Shown: one piece after another, positions 50,375-59,005 of the stretch
Layout: each line of letters opens with the position of its first letter
Position numbering within the stretch: position 1 is the first letter of the stretch
From: Paracoccus spongiarum
GTDB lineage: Bacteria; Pseudomonadota; Alphaproteobacteria; Rhodobacterales; Rhodobacteraceae
DNA: 64,000 nt
Direction: 5' to 3'
NCBI RefSeq assembly: GCF_030732095.1
Contig: NZ_JAVAMQ010000012.1
Location: 1-64,000, forward strand
Position numbers and translations under genes: made by a program
The notes under the pieces: model-generated
Seen by the model: the letters and a program-made list of their open reading frames with translations, nothing else
Database searches by the model: none
What the model was told of the DNA's origin: nothing

Positions 50375-50550
50375 AGGTCAGACCCCCCGGATGGTAGTCG
50401 CGGGGGACGGCTTCTCTATAATGCGCGGTTTCGGCAGGATCAATGCAGTCCGGAACGCGGTTCCGCAACGCGACATCGCGCGCCGGATCGGGGCCGCAGA
50501 CGGCCCCATCGGGCAGACGCGGGTGTTGCCTGCCGCGCAAGGCCCGCGGA

Positions 50551-51510
50551 TCAGGCCCGGCCGAGCCTTGCCAGGCGCGCGGCGCGGAGGCGGGCGAAGT
50601 CGTCGCCCGCATGATAGGAGGATCGCGTCAGCGGCGTCGCCGAGACCATCAGGAAGCCCTTGCCATAGGCCGATTTCTCGTAGCCGGCGAACTCCTCGGG
50701 GGTCACGAAGCGGTCGACGCGGTGATGCTTGGGCGTGGGTTGCAGATACTGGCCGATGGTCATGAAGTCGATGTCGGCGGCGCGCATGTCGTCCATGACC
50801 TGCAGCACGCCCTGGCGATCCTCGCCCAGCCCGACCATGATCCCCGATTTCGTGAACATGGCGGGGTCAAGCTCCTTCACCCGCTGCAAGAGCCGCAGCG
50901 AATGGAAGTAGCGCGCCCCCGGCCGCACCGTCGGGTAAAGGCCCGGCACGGTTTCAAGATTGTGGTTGAAGACGTCGGGCCGCGCCTCGACCACCGCCTC
51001 GAGCGCGCCCGGGCGGGACTTGAGAAAGTCGGGCGTCAGCACCTCGATCGTCGCATCGGGCGAGCGGTGGCGGATCGCGCGGATGGTCTGGGCGAAATGC
51101 TCGGCGCCGCCATCGTCCAGATCGTCGCGATCGACCGAGGTGATGACCACATGCTTCAGTCCCAGCTTCTGGACGGCATGGGCGACGCGGCCCGGCTCGA
51201 ACACGTCGAGGGCCTGCGGCTTGCCGGTGATGACATTGCAGAAGGAACAGCCGCGTGTGCAGATCTCGCCCATGATCATCATGGTGGCGTGACCCTGGCT
51301 CCAGCATTCGCCGACATTCGGACAGCCCGCCTCTTCGCAGACGGTCGACAGGCGGTTCTCGCGCAGGATGTCGCGGGTCTGGCGATACCCCTCGGATGTG
51401 GGCGCCTTGACGCGGATCCAGTCGGGCTTCTTCGGCTGCGCCTGATCCGAGCGATGCGCCTTCTCGGGGTGGCGCAGGCGGGGCGGCTGGGGGATCGTCG
51501 TCTCGGACAT
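50551..51510 (-). CDS. lipA: Lipoyl synthase
   Basis: 319 residues, radical SAM. Auxiliary cluster motif [20 protein letters not shown] and radical SAM motif [10 protein letters not shown] are both complete; the C-terminal [10 protein letters not shown] carries the third auxiliary-cluster Ser. LipA inserts two sulfur atoms into octanoyl groups of lipoate-dependent enzymes. AAAGGTCGGAC precedes ATG 51510; the longer frame upstream is not used. It stands alone, with no lipB beside it. Confidence 0.97.
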   Translation of the reverse strand: MSETTIPQPPRLRHPEKAHRSDQAQPKKPDWIRVKAPTSEGYRQTRDILRENRLSTVCEEAGCPNVGECWSQGHATMMIMGEICTRGCSFCNVITGKPQALDVFEPGRVAHAVQKLGLKHVVITSVDRDDLDDGGAEHFAQTIRAIRHRSPDATIEVLTPDFLKSRPGALEAVVEARPDVFNHNLETVPGLYPTVRPGARYFHSLRLLQRVKELDPAMFTKSGIMVGLGEDRQGVLQVMDDMRAADIDFMTIGQYLQPTPKHHRVDRFVTPEEFAGYEKSAYGKGFLMVSATPLTRSSYHAGDDFARLRAARLARLGRA

Positions 51511-51621
51511 GTCCGACCTTTCGGATGAAATCCCCCGTGCATAGTCACAAACGGCGCCAAAGTTCAACGCCGACCTGCGCATGGCACGCATGCGCAGGTC
51601 GGCGTCCCGCACTTCGGCGCC

Positions 51622-52761
51622 TCAGCCGATCAGCCGCGAGCCGCCGCCATAGACTTCCTGGTAATGCCGTTCCAGCCGCATCAGGGCGAGGCGCAGGACG
51701 ATCTTGCCCGACCGTGCCGACCAGCCCAGGCGCCGCTCGGTCGTCTCGATGCCCTCCAGAAAGCAGCAGACCCGCAGCACGATGTCGCCCATCCCCGGGC
51801 CCAGGTCGCGCAGCGCCACGGCCACGCGGTCGCGCGCCGTTTCCGAGCCGCCGCGATAGCCGCCGCCCTGCCGGCTGACATCGATGCCCGCCGTCATGAA
51901 CCCGTCCCAGTTCTGGGTGACGCGCGGCCCCATCTGCGCCAGTTCGAAATCCTCGCGCAGCCGTTCGCCCGCTGCGACCATGCCCTGCGTCAGGAACGGC
52001 TGGCCGTTCGCGTCGCGCCGCCGCGCCAGGATCAGCAGCGGGCTTTCGGCGATGTTGACGCGCGCGGTGCGGCGCTGCCCGTCCTCGGGATCCTCGATGC
52101 TGCGATCCTGCCAGACGCGATGCCGCGCGGCGTGATCGAAGGCCGCGGCGGCCTCGGCCATCCCCGTCTCGGGCGATCCGGTCACCGGCTCGGCATCGCT
52201 GAAATCGCCGGGACCGGGCACAGCGCCGGACTGGCGCATCGCGCCCAGCATCTCGCGCAGTGCGTCGCGTCCGGCGCTGGCAATCGTATAGCGTTGCAGC
52301 CGCCCGCCCCGCCCGACCTGCACCACCCAGCCCCGCAGCGCCATCGTCTCGGCCAGGCTGCGGTCCAGCACCGCGGTGCGGATGTCGTCGCGGCTGACGA
52401 TCGCCTTGTCCATGCCCTCGGCCGTGGCCAGGACCGCGCCCGGCTCGGCCAGGCGCCGCAGCACGCGCAGCGCGGCGCGATCCTGTTCGTCGGGCGCAGG
52501 CCGGGCGCGCGCCGACAGCGCCCCGTCGATCAGCGGATCGTCGCGCCGCGCCTCGAAACGGCGGATGCGGCGCAGGATGGTCGAGGCGTGGCAGCCGGCC
52601 TCGCGCGCCAGAGCACGGATCGTCTCGCCATCCTCGACATGGCGCAGATAAAGCCGCGCATCATCGGGAAGATCGCCGCGCGTCGGGCCGTGGCAGGCGG
52701 CGTGTGAACGGTAATCCGCGCCTTTCGCCCCGATTGCGAAATCACCGGTCAGTATGGTCAT
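51622..52761 (-). CDS. DUF6456 protein with N-terminal helix-turn-helix
   Basis: 379 residues. Residues ~35-70 form a helix-turn-helix (IRALAREAGCHASTILRRIR), and residues ~265-330 match DUF6456: RVNIAESPLLILARRRDANG, FLTQGMVAAGERLREDFELA and NWDGFMTAGID. These alphaproteobacterial proteins are probably transcription regulators. AAGGGACCTGAC precedes the ATG. It is divergent from the DUF6477 gene, an arrangement I associate with Rhodobacteraceae. The intergenic region carries a CtrA-box-like site. Confidence 0.8.
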   Translation of the reverse strand: MTILTGDFAIGAKGADYRSHAACHGPTRGDLPDDARLYLRHVEDGETIRALAREAGCHASTILRRIRRFEARRDDPLIDGALSARARPAPDEQDRAALRVLRRLAEPGAVLATAEGMDKAIVSRDDIRTAVLDRSLAETMALRGWVVQVGRGGRLQRYTIASAGRDALREMLGAMRQSGAVPGPGDFSDAEPVTGSPETGMAEAAAAFDHAARHRVWQDRSIEDPEDGQRRTARVNIAESPLLILARRRDANGQPFLTQGMVAAGERLREDFELAQMGPRVTQNWDGFMTAGIDVSRQGGGYRGGSETARDRVAVALRDLGPGMGDIVLRVCCFLEGIETTERRLGWSARSGKIVLRLALMRLERHYQEVYGGGSRLIG

Positions 52762-52928
52762 GTCAGGTCCCTTGTCATCCTCGGGCAGCCTGGCAGACGA
52801 CCACCCTGGGTTGTGTTGCGCCCTGTGAAAAACAGGCTGATTTCTGCACATAGCCGCAACATTCACTAACAAACCCTAAAGATGCGTAGTGTCAGCGCGC
52901 GCTGCTGTCAGGGTCTTGGCAACGCACG

Positions 52929-52943
52929 TTAAGGTTGTGTGAA
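52929..52943 (+). promoter_or_regulatory. CtrA-box-like site before the DUF6477 gene
   Basis: TTAA-GGTTGTG-TGAA, 7 of 8 fixed bases, 35 bp before the DUF6477 start. Weaker evidence than at ctrA and sciP. Confidence 0.35.
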
Positions 52944-52978
52944 GCTGCGCAAATCGACTGCCAGAAGGATCAACTGCC

Positions 52979-53395
52979 ATGACCGCGATGCCGAATGTGA
53001 TTGCCTTCCGCCCCCGCCCCGTCCGCTCGGGTCTGCGCCGTCCGGCCGTGCTGATCCGCGCCGCGCGGGAAGGCCAGGCCGGCTGGAGGCGCGACCGCGA
53101 CCTGCCCCGCCTGCTGCACAGCGACCGGTGCCCGGCCCCGGGCGCCGCCCTGCCCCGCCTGCGTGCGGAAGAGGCGATGCTGAACGACGCCCGGACCGAG
53201 CGCGCCGCCGATTACGACATGCGCCGCCATGTGCTGCTGATGATCGCGATCCTGGCCGAGATGCGCGCCGCCGTCGCCGCCGCGCCGCAGCCGGTGCCCG
53301 AGGCCGGCGCGGTGGCAGGCGCGGCCGAACGGATCGCCCGCGCCGCGGGATCGGCGCTCAGCGGCCTCGGAACAGCGATCCCAGCACACCCCTGA
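52979..53395 (+). CDS. DUF6477 family protein
   Basis: 138 residues. LRRPAVLIRAAREGQAGWRR followed by RDLPRLL and LRAEEAMLNDARTERAADYD matches the DUF6477 core, a small helical Rhodobacterales family. The C-terminal third is Ala-rich. AAGGATCAACTGCC precedes the ATG. It is divergent from the DUF6456 regulator and overlaps the convergent HerA-like gene by 38 bp. No function is known. Confidence 0.75.
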   Translation: MTAMPNVIAFRPRPVRSGLRRPAVLIRAAREGQAGWRRDRDLPRLLHSDRCPAPGAALPRLRAEEAMLNDARTERAADYDMRRHVLLMIAILAEMRAAVAAAPQPVPEAGAVAGAAERIARAAGSALSGLGTAIPAHP

Positions 53396-54938
53396 CCAGC
53401 GCCTGGCCCGAGCGGGTGCCCAACTGCCGCGCGAGGCTTTTGCCGAAGGTCTCGGCGATGCTGTCGCCACGCGATGACCCGCCGCCGCTGCGCCGAGGCG
53501 TTGCGGCCTCGCGGGGCGGCTGATAGCGGCGCGCATTGCGATATTCCTCGCGGCCCAGATCGAACAGCCCGTCATCGGCCTTGGCCCTGGCCTCTGCCTC
53601 GGCGCTGGCCCGCGCGGCTTCCTCGGCCCGCTTCGCCAGGATCTCCTGCGCCGAGTCGCGTTCAAGGCGGGCGCCGTATTTCAGCCCCATCGGCGAGGCG
53701 TTCATCGTCTCGGCCCGTTCGGCGGCGCTGACCGGCCCCATCCGGCTGAAGGGCGGCCGGATCAGGGTACGCTGCGCGATGCCCGGCACCCCCTTCGCCT
53801 CCAGCAGCGATGTCACCGCCTCGCCGGTGCCGACGGACTGGATCGCCTCGGCAATGTCGAAGTCGGGGTTCGGGCGATAATTCTGCGCGGCCAGCCGCAG
53901 CGCCTTCTGGTCCTTGGCCGTGAACGCGCGCAGCGCGTGTTGGGCGCGGTTGCCCAGCTGGCCCAGCACGTCCTCGGGGATGTCGGCGGGGTTCTGGCTG
54001 ATGAACCAGACGCTGACCCCCTTCGAGCGGATCAGCCGGGCGACCTGCTCGACCTTGTCCACCAGCGCCTTGGGCGCGTCGGCGAACAGCAGGTGCGATT
54101 CGTCGAAGAAGAAGGCGATCCGCGGCCGGTCGGGATCGCCGACCTCGGGCAGCTGCTCGAACAGTTCCGACAGAAGCCACAGCAGAAAGGTGGCGTAAAG
54201 CCGCGGCGATTGCATCAGCCGGTCCGCAGCAAGGATGTTGATCACCCCCTTGCCCGAGGCATCCTGCCGCAGGATGTCCGACAGCTGCAACGCGGGTTCA
54301 CCGAAGAGGTTCTGGCCGCCCTGGTTTTCCAGCACCAGCAGGGCGCGCTGGATCGCCCCGACGCTGGCGGTGCTGACATTGCCGTATTCCAGCGACAGCT
54401 GGGTGGCGCTCTGGCCGACCCAGACCAGCATCGCCTGAAGATCCTTCAGGTCCAGCAGCGCAAGGCCCTGTTCGTCGGCTACCCGGAAGGCGATGTTCAT
54501 CACGCCTTCCTGCACATCGGTCAGCCCCAGCAGCCGCGACAGCAGCAGCGGCCCCATCTCGGCGGGAGTTGTTCTGACCGGGTGGCCCTGTTCGCCCCAG
54601 ACATCCCAGAATGTGACAGGGAACCCCTGATAGTCCAGGTCGATGCCGATCTGCCGCGCGCGGGTCAGAAACGCCTCGTGCGGCTTTGCCTCGGCAGAGC
54701 CGGGTCGCGACAGCCCTGCCAGATCCCCCTTCACATCCGAAAGGAACACCGGCACTCCGGCCATCGACAGCCCCTCGGCCAGCGTCTGCAGGGTGACGGT
54801 CTTGCCGGTGCCGGTCGCCCCGGCGATCATCCCGTGCCGATTGGCGTATTTCAGCAGCAGGGTCTGGGCGGCCGCATGATCCGGCCCGCCGCCGCCCACG
54901 AAGATGGTTCCCGCCTGCTGATCCAGCACTTCCGCCAT
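53358..54938 (-). CDS. HerA-like ATPase, DUF853/YjgR family
   Basis: 526 residues. Walker A GMIAGATGTGKTVTLQTLAE is at residues ~35-55 and Walker B is IAFFFDESHLLFADAPKAL; FISQNPADIPEDVLGQLGNR follows. The tail is Arg/Gly-rich with a conserved C-terminal ARQLGTRSGQALVRGVLGSL. These hexameric HerA/FtsK-type ATPases are widespread and their job is unknown; some relate to DNA end processing or defence. No nuclease partner is next to it, so defence is not supported here. GGAGGCGGTGGA precedes the ATG. Confidence 0.9.
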   Translation of the reverse strand: MAEVLDQQAGTIFVGGGGPDHAAAQTLLLKYANRHGMIAGATGTGKTVTLQTLAEGLSMAGVPVFLSDVKGDLAGLSRPGSAEAKPHEAFLTRARQIGIDLDYQGFPVTFWDVWGEQGHPVRTTPAEMGPLLLSRLLGLTDVQEGVMNIAFRVADEQGLALLDLKDLQAMLVWVGQSATQLSLEYGNVSTASVGAIQRALLVLENQGGQNLFGEPALQLSDILRQDASGKGVINILAADRLMQSPRLYATFLLWLLSELFEQLPEVGDPDRPRIAFFFDESHLLFADAPKALVDKVEQVARLIRSKGVSVWFISQNPADIPEDVLGQLGNRAQHALRAFTAKDQKALRLAAQNYRPNPDFDIAEAIQSVGTGEAVTSLLEAKGVPGIAQRTLIRPPFSRMGPVSAAERAETMNASPMGLKYGARLERDSAQEILAKRAEEAARASAEAEARAKADDGLFDLGREEYRNARRYQPPREAATPRRSGGGSSRGDSIAETFGKSLARQLGTRSGQALVRGVLGSLFRGR

Positions 54939-55019
54939 TCCACCGCCTCCGCCTGCCGAATTTGACCGCAGGCCCCGGGCCCGCACGCTTGGACAATACA
55001 AAGTTAAGGAATTTGTGCC

Positions 55020-55105
55020 AGTATGGGAATCGTCCGGGGTCATTGCCGTGGACCCGGACCTTCCTCCCTGTTGGACTGCCGCGCCTTCGGGCGCGGCCTT
55101 TTTTT
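55020..55105 (+). ncRNA. Candidate small RNA with anti-Shine-Dalgarno motif
   Basis: The terminator at 55078-55105 has no plus-strand gene in front of it, so it must end an unannotated transcript. The ~55 bp before it contain CTTCCTCCCTG, complementary to AGGAGG ribosome sites and similar to the CCUCC loops of Rhodobacter CcsR-type and alphaproteobacterial cuckoo sRNAs. The 5' end is not resolved; TTGGAC at 54989 is a weak -35 candidate. Confidence 0.45.
55078..55105 (+). terminator. Strong intrinsic terminator (orphan)
   Basis: GCCGCGCC-TTCG-GGCGCGGC with a stable tetraloop and seven T residues directly after. The best terminator in the window. Confidence 0.92.
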
Positions 55106-55165
55106 GTGATGAAACCTGTCTGATTGGACTGTTGACGGATCACGGCGGCGCGACTAGCGTGCAGC

Positions 55166-55241
55166 CAATGATGACCGGCCAGTCCGGCAGGGAGTAAACG
55201 CCCTTGGCGTTATGGGCCGTGGATCAAACCGCGGCCCATTT
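55166..55241 (+). ncRNA. Second candidate small RNA with two hairpins
   Basis: TTGACG (55132-55137), a 17-bp spacer and TAGCGT form a weak promoter pointing here. The region contains AACGCC-CTT-GGCGTT and then an 11-bp stem ATGGGCCGTGG / CCGCGGCCCAT (one G-U, loop ATCAAA) ending in TTT. It could also be a structured leader, but the nearest downstream gene is over 230 bp away. Confidence 0.35.
55212..55241 (+). terminator. Hairpin terminator of the second small-RNA unit
   Basis: 11-bp stem (55212-55222 with 55229-55239), 6-nt loop, then TT. Short T run, so moderate confidence. Confidence 0.5.
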
Positions 55242-55473
55242 GCATGTCCGGCCCGCACGACATCCGACGGGCCCTCGTTTCGCATTATCCTACCCCACCG
55301 CGCCACCCTGGCAAGTGTGGAACTCCCTACCTGCCGGGCACCGCGATGCTGTTGCGGCGGCGGGCCCTCCGGACGGTCAAGGCTTGGTGAAGCGGCGCGA
55401 GGTGGTTGCGGACTGACAAAGCCCGCAAGACATGCTAGGCGGCCAGAAAGCATCGAGCAAAGGGAAGACTTAC

Positions 55474-56226
55474 ATGCCGATCAAACCTTCGCAGGCCATG
55501 CTGGCCGCGCTGGCGCTGATGGCCGCGCCGGCCTTCGCGCAGGACACCGCGCCCGCCGCCGGAACGCCCTCCGACAGCGGCGCCGCGACGCCTGCCGAGG
55601 CGCCCGCAGCCGCCCCGGCCGCCCCGGCACCGGCCGCCGAGGCCGCCCCCGCGGCCGAGGCGACGCCAGCCGCCCCCGCCGAAGATGCGGCAGCCCCGCA
55701 GGAACCGGCCGCCGAGGCCGCGGCGCCGCAGGAGCCCGCGGTCGGCAGCTATTACGTCAAGTCGACCCAGCAGGACTGGACGGTGCGCTGCATCAAGTCC
55801 GACCAGCCGAAGGATCCGTGCGAGCTGTATCAGCTGATGAAGGATGGCGAGGGCAATTCGGTCGCCGAACTGACCCTGATCCCGCTGCAGAACGGCAATG
55901 TCGCCGCCGGTGCGACGCTGGTTGCGCCGCTTGAGACCGACCTGATCGAGGGGCTGGCCTTCAAGGTCGACAGCGGAAAGGTGCAGGCCTATCCCTTCAG
56001 CTTCTGCGCGCCGGTCGGCTGCGTGTCGCGGATGGGCTTCACCTCGGCCGAGCTGGCCGCGCTGAAGCGCGGCAACAAGGCCACCGTGTCGCTGCGGCCC
56101 TTCGGCGGCGACCCGAAGAATCCCGTCAGCCTCGATCTGTCGCTGTCGGGCTTCACCGCCGCCTTCGACGAACTCGCCAGCTATGCGGCCGCCCAGCCGG
56201 ACGCCGCGGAACCGGCCAGCGAATGA
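55474..56226 (+). CDS. Invasion-associated locus B (IalB) family protein
   Basis: 250 residues. Signal peptide to AAPAFAQ (cleavage after residue ~22), then a ~65-residue Ala/Pro/Glu-rich linker, then the IalB domain: QDWTVRCIKSDQPKDPCELY, with cysteines probably forming a disulfide, and YPFSFCAPVGCVSRMGFTSA. IalB proteins are periplasmic or outer-membrane associated; in Bartonella one affects erythrocyte invasion, but free-living bacteria have many and their role is unclear. AAGGGAAGACTTAC is the ribosome site. Confidence 0.88.
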   Translation: MPIKPSQAMLAALALMAAPAFAQDTAPAAGTPSDSGAATPAEAPAAAPAAPAPAAEAAPAAEATPAAPAEDAAAPQEPAAEAAAPQEPAVGSYYVKSTQQDWTVRCIKSDQPKDPCELYQLMKDGEGNSVAELTLIPLQNGNVAAGATLVAPLETDLIEGLAFKVDSGKVQAYPFSFCAPVGCVSRMGFTSAELAALKRGNKATVSLRPFGGDPKNPVSLDLSLSGFTAAFDELASYAAAQPDAAEPASE

Positions 56227-56304
56227 TCCGCAGCCCGGACTGATCCGGCAGCACGATGCCGCGCCCCCGACCCGGAGGGCGCGGCGTCCGTTACATCGGC
56301 CGCA

Positions 56305-57603
56305 TCAAACGCGGCGCAGCGCGATCACGGCGTTCAGCCCGCCAAAGGCGAAGGCGTTCGACAGCACCACATCGACCTGCGCCTCGCGGGCCTCGTTCGG
56401 CACCACGTCCAGCGCACATTCGGGATCGGGTTCCTGATAGCCGATCGTGGGCGCAATGACGCCATCGCGCAGCGCCATGATGCAGGCCAGCAGTTCCACT
56501 GCCCCCGTGCCGCCGATCAGATGGCCATGCATCGATTTGGTGGACGAGATCATCAGCCGGTCGGCGTGATGGCCGAAGGCATGGGCGACGGCGGCACATT
56601 CGGTCTTGTCATTCGCGGCCGTGCCGGTGCCGTGGGCGTTGATATAGCCCACCGCCTCGGGGTTCAGCCCGCCATCGCGCAGCGCGCCGGTGATCGCCCG
56701 CTCGGCGCCCTGCGCCGAGGGCATCACGATGTCCTGCGCGTCCGAAGACATGGCGAAGCCCACCACCTCGGCCAGGATCTCGGCGCCGCGCGCGCGGGCA
56801 TGGTCGAAATCCTCGAAGACGAACACGCCGGCGCCCTCGCCCTGCACCATGCCGTTGCGGTTGCCGCTGAAGGGGCGGCAGGCATCCTTCGACATGACGC
56901 GCAGCCCTTCCCAGGCCTTGACGCCGCCAAAGCACAGCATCGCCTCGGAGCCGCCGGTCAGCATCACCTGCGCCGCGCCCGACCGCACCATCTGGAAGGC
57001 CAGCCCCATCGCGTGGTTGGAACTGGCGCAGGCGGTGGCCACGGTGAAGGCGGGGCCGCGCAGCCCGAATTCCATGCTGACATGGCTGGCGGCGGCGTTG
57101 TTCATCAGCTTGGGCACGACGAAGGGGTGAACCCGGTTCTTTCCCTCTTCGTAGACGGCGCGGTAATTCTCGTCCCAGGTGTTCAGCCCGCCCCCGGCGG
57201 TGCCCAGCACGACGCCCGCCGACAGGCCCAGCACGCCCTCGAAGCACAGGCCGGACTGCGCCACCGCCTGCTTGGCGGCCAGCAGGGTGAACTGGGTGAA
57301 CTTGTCGTAAAGCAGGATCTGCTGGCGGTTGAAATGATCCTCGGCGCGCCAGTCATGGACCTGCGCGCCGATCTGGATCGACAACCGGTCCACGTCGCGG
57401 AAATCCAGCTGGGTGATCCCGCAGCGCCCCTCGCGAAAGGCCGCCATCGTCGAGGCGACGTCATGGCCAAGTGCGTTGATCGTGCCGGCGCCGGTGATCG
57501 CCACGCGGCGCGGACCATGCCGCGGGGGCGTGACGGAGGCGGCCGCCATGGTCGCATCGGACAGTGCGCGGGCGGCCTTCTTGCCGGATTTCTTGGGACT
57601 CAT
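56305..57603 (-). CDS. Beta-ketoacyl-ACP synthase (KAS II-like)
   Basis: 432 residues of the FabF/thiolase fold. After a 30-residue basic leader (MSPKKSGKKAARAL), VAITGAGTINALG starts the domain. The catalytic triad can be read: Cys in FTVATACASSNHAMGLA, His in INAHGTGTAANDKTE and His in SSTKSMHGHLIGGTGAVEL. It elongates acyl-ACP by condensation with malonyl-ACP. It overlaps the acyl carrier protein gene (ATGA), and lpxD is upstream, so this KAS probably serves a dedicated acyl chain rather than general fatty-acid synthesis. Confidence 0.92.
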   Translation of the reverse strand: MSPKKSGKKAARALSDATMAAASVTPPRHGPRRVAITGAGTINALGHDVASTMAAFREGRCGITQLDFRDVDRLSIQIGAQVHDWRAEDHFNRQQILLYDKFTQFTLLAAKQAVAQSGLCFEGVLGLSAGVVLGTAGGGLNTWDENYRAVYEEGKNRVHPFVVPKLMNNAAASHVSMEFGLRGPAFTVATACASSNHAMGLAFQMVRSGAAQVMLTGGSEAMLCFGGVKAWEGLRVMSKDACRPFSGNRNGMVQGEGAGVFVFEDFDHARARGAEILAEVVGFAMSSDAQDIVMPSAQGAERAITGALRDGGLNPEAVGYINAHGTGTAANDKTECAAVAHAFGHHADRLMISSTKSMHGHLIGGTGAVELLACIMALRDGVIAPTIGYQEPDPECALDVVPNEAREAQVDVVLSNAFAFGGLNAVIALRRV

Positions 57604-57866
57604 GCCGCCTTCAGGGACACCAGGCGTTCGACCGCCGCGATGATCGTGCCCATGTTGGTGATGTCGAAGTCCGATTTCTCGGGCTCGTTCGCGTTGAAGG
57701 GGATGGCGATGTCGAATTCCTCTTCCAGCGCGAAGATCGATTCGACCAGGCCGAGGCTGTCGATGCCCAGGTCCGCGGGGGTTGCATGGTCGTCGATCTG
57801 GTCGGGTTCCAGCATCGCCTGTTCGGCGATGATCGCCCGGATGCGTGATCTGATGGTGTCGGTCAT
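57600..57866 (-). CDS. Dedicated acyl carrier protein
   Basis: 88 residues. Phosphopantetheine site LGIDSLGLVESIFALEEEFD with Ser37. It differs from housekeeping AcpP (which has DSLDTVE), for example by G-L-V after the Ser and an ANEPEKSDFDITNM loop. It lies between lpxD (12 bp upstream) and the KAS gene (4-bp overlap), so it probably carries the chain made by that KAS. GGAGGCCACATG is the ribosome site. Confidence 0.9.
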   Translation of the reverse strand: MTDTIRSRIRAIIAEQAMLEPDQIDDHATPADLGIDSLGLVESIFALEEEFDIAIPFNANEPEKSDFDITNMGTIIAAVERLVSLKAA

Positions 57867-57878
57867 GTGGCCTCCTGC

Positions 57879-58982
57879 TCAGCCCTTTTCCAACAGGCGT
57901 GTAACAGTTTCCTGAAGCTTGGACAGCTGTTGCGCGAAACGTGGCAGCCGCCGCATCGCCTTCTGGATCTCCATCTGCGTCTCCATCCTGACGGCTGGGT
58001 TGCCAAGGATCACCCGGCCCGACGGGACCCGGCTGAAAATCTTCGTGGCACCGCCGGCGATCACGTCGTCGCCGATCTCGATATTGTCCGAAACGCCGAC
58101 CTGCCCGGCCAGCACGACCCGGTCGCCGATCCGCGACGATCCCGCGATGCCGACCAGCCCGCACAGCAGGCAGTCGCGGCCGACCGTGACATTGTGTCCG
58201 ACCTGAACGAGGTTGTCTATCTTGGTGCCCGCCCCGATGCGCGTCGCGCGGATGGTGCCGCGATCGACGGTCGCATTGGCGCCGATCTCGACATCATCGC
58301 CGATCTCGACACCGCCAAGCGAATGGATGCGGGTCCAGTGCTGCTGGCGGATCGCCTCGCGTGCGCCCAGGGTGCGGCGGATCTCCTCGATGCCGGACTC
58401 TTCGGGCGTGACGAAGGAAAAGCCGTCGCCGCCGACGGAGGCCCCCGGCTGCAGGATCAGCCGGTCGCCCGCGCTGACGCCATGGGCAATGCGCGCGCCG
58501 GCATGGATCAGCGCCTCGCGGCCCAAGGCGCTGTCGCGGCCGATCGACACATGCGGGCCGATCCGGGCGCCCGCCCCGATGCGCACCCGCGCACCGATGA
58601 CGACGAACGGTCCGATCGCGGCGCCCTCGCCGATCACGGCCGAGGGATCGATGATCGCGGTCGGGTGGATACCCGGCGCGATGTCGGGGCCGGCATCGAA
58701 AGCCCGTGTCAGCCCGGCCATCATCAGCCGGGGGCGCGGCGCGAAGATCGCGGCCTTCAGCCCGTAGGCCTCGGGGTCCATTCCTTCCGCAAGGATCGCC
58801 ATGCTGCCGGGTTGCAGCGCCTCGGCATAGCGCGGCGCCATCGCCATGGCGATGATCCCGCCCCCGTCCGATGCGGGGCCGGCTGCGGCGGGCTCGGCCG
58901 CGCCGGTGACGCACAGCGAGGCATCGCCCCAAAGCCGCGCATCAAGCGCCCGCGCCAATTCGCCGATCGTGACAGATTTCAT
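57879..58982 (-). CDS. lpxD: UDP-3-O-(3-hydroxyacyl)glucosamine N-acyltransferase LpxD
   Basis: 367 residues. An N-terminal uridine-binding domain (MKSVTIGELARALDARLWGD) precedes a left-handed beta helix of hexapeptide repeats (PSAVIGEGAAIGPFVVIGAR and many more). The catalytic His lies in TKIDNLVQVGHNVTVGRD. It adds the N-acyl chain during lipid A synthesis. Upstream in the same direction (23-bp gap) is the L,D-transpeptidase; downstream are ACP and KAS. This may be a second lpxD if the usual bamA-lpxD-fabZ locus exists elsewhere. Confidence 0.92.
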   Translation of the reverse strand: MKSVTIGELARALDARLWGDASLCVTGAAEPAAAGPASDGGGIIAMAMAPRYAEALQPGSMAILAEGMDPEAYGLKAAIFAPRPRLMMAGLTRAFDAGPDIAPGIHPTAIIDPSAVIGEGAAIGPFVVIGARVRIGAGARIGPHVSIGRDSALGREALIHAGARIAHGVSAGDRLILQPGASVGGDGFSFVTPEESGIEEIRRTLGAREAIRQQHWTRIHSLGGVEIGDDVEIGANATVDRGTIRATRIGAGTKIDNLVQVGHNVTVGRDCLLCGLVGIAGSSRIGDRVVLAGQVGVSDNIEIGDDVIAGGATKIFSRVPSGRVILGNPAVRMETQMEIQKAMRRLPRFAQQLSKLQETVTRLLEKG

Positions 58983-59005
58983 CGCACCCTCTTTCGAGAG
59001 GCGAT

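Larger units (their letters stand above)
54939..55473. other. 535-bp intergenic region with two likely small-RNA units
   Basis: Lies between the divergent HerA-like and IalB-like genes. It contains an orphan plus-strand intrinsic terminator and, further right, two adjacent hairpins behind a TTGACG promoter-like hexamer. No supported protein gene. Confidence 0.6.
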
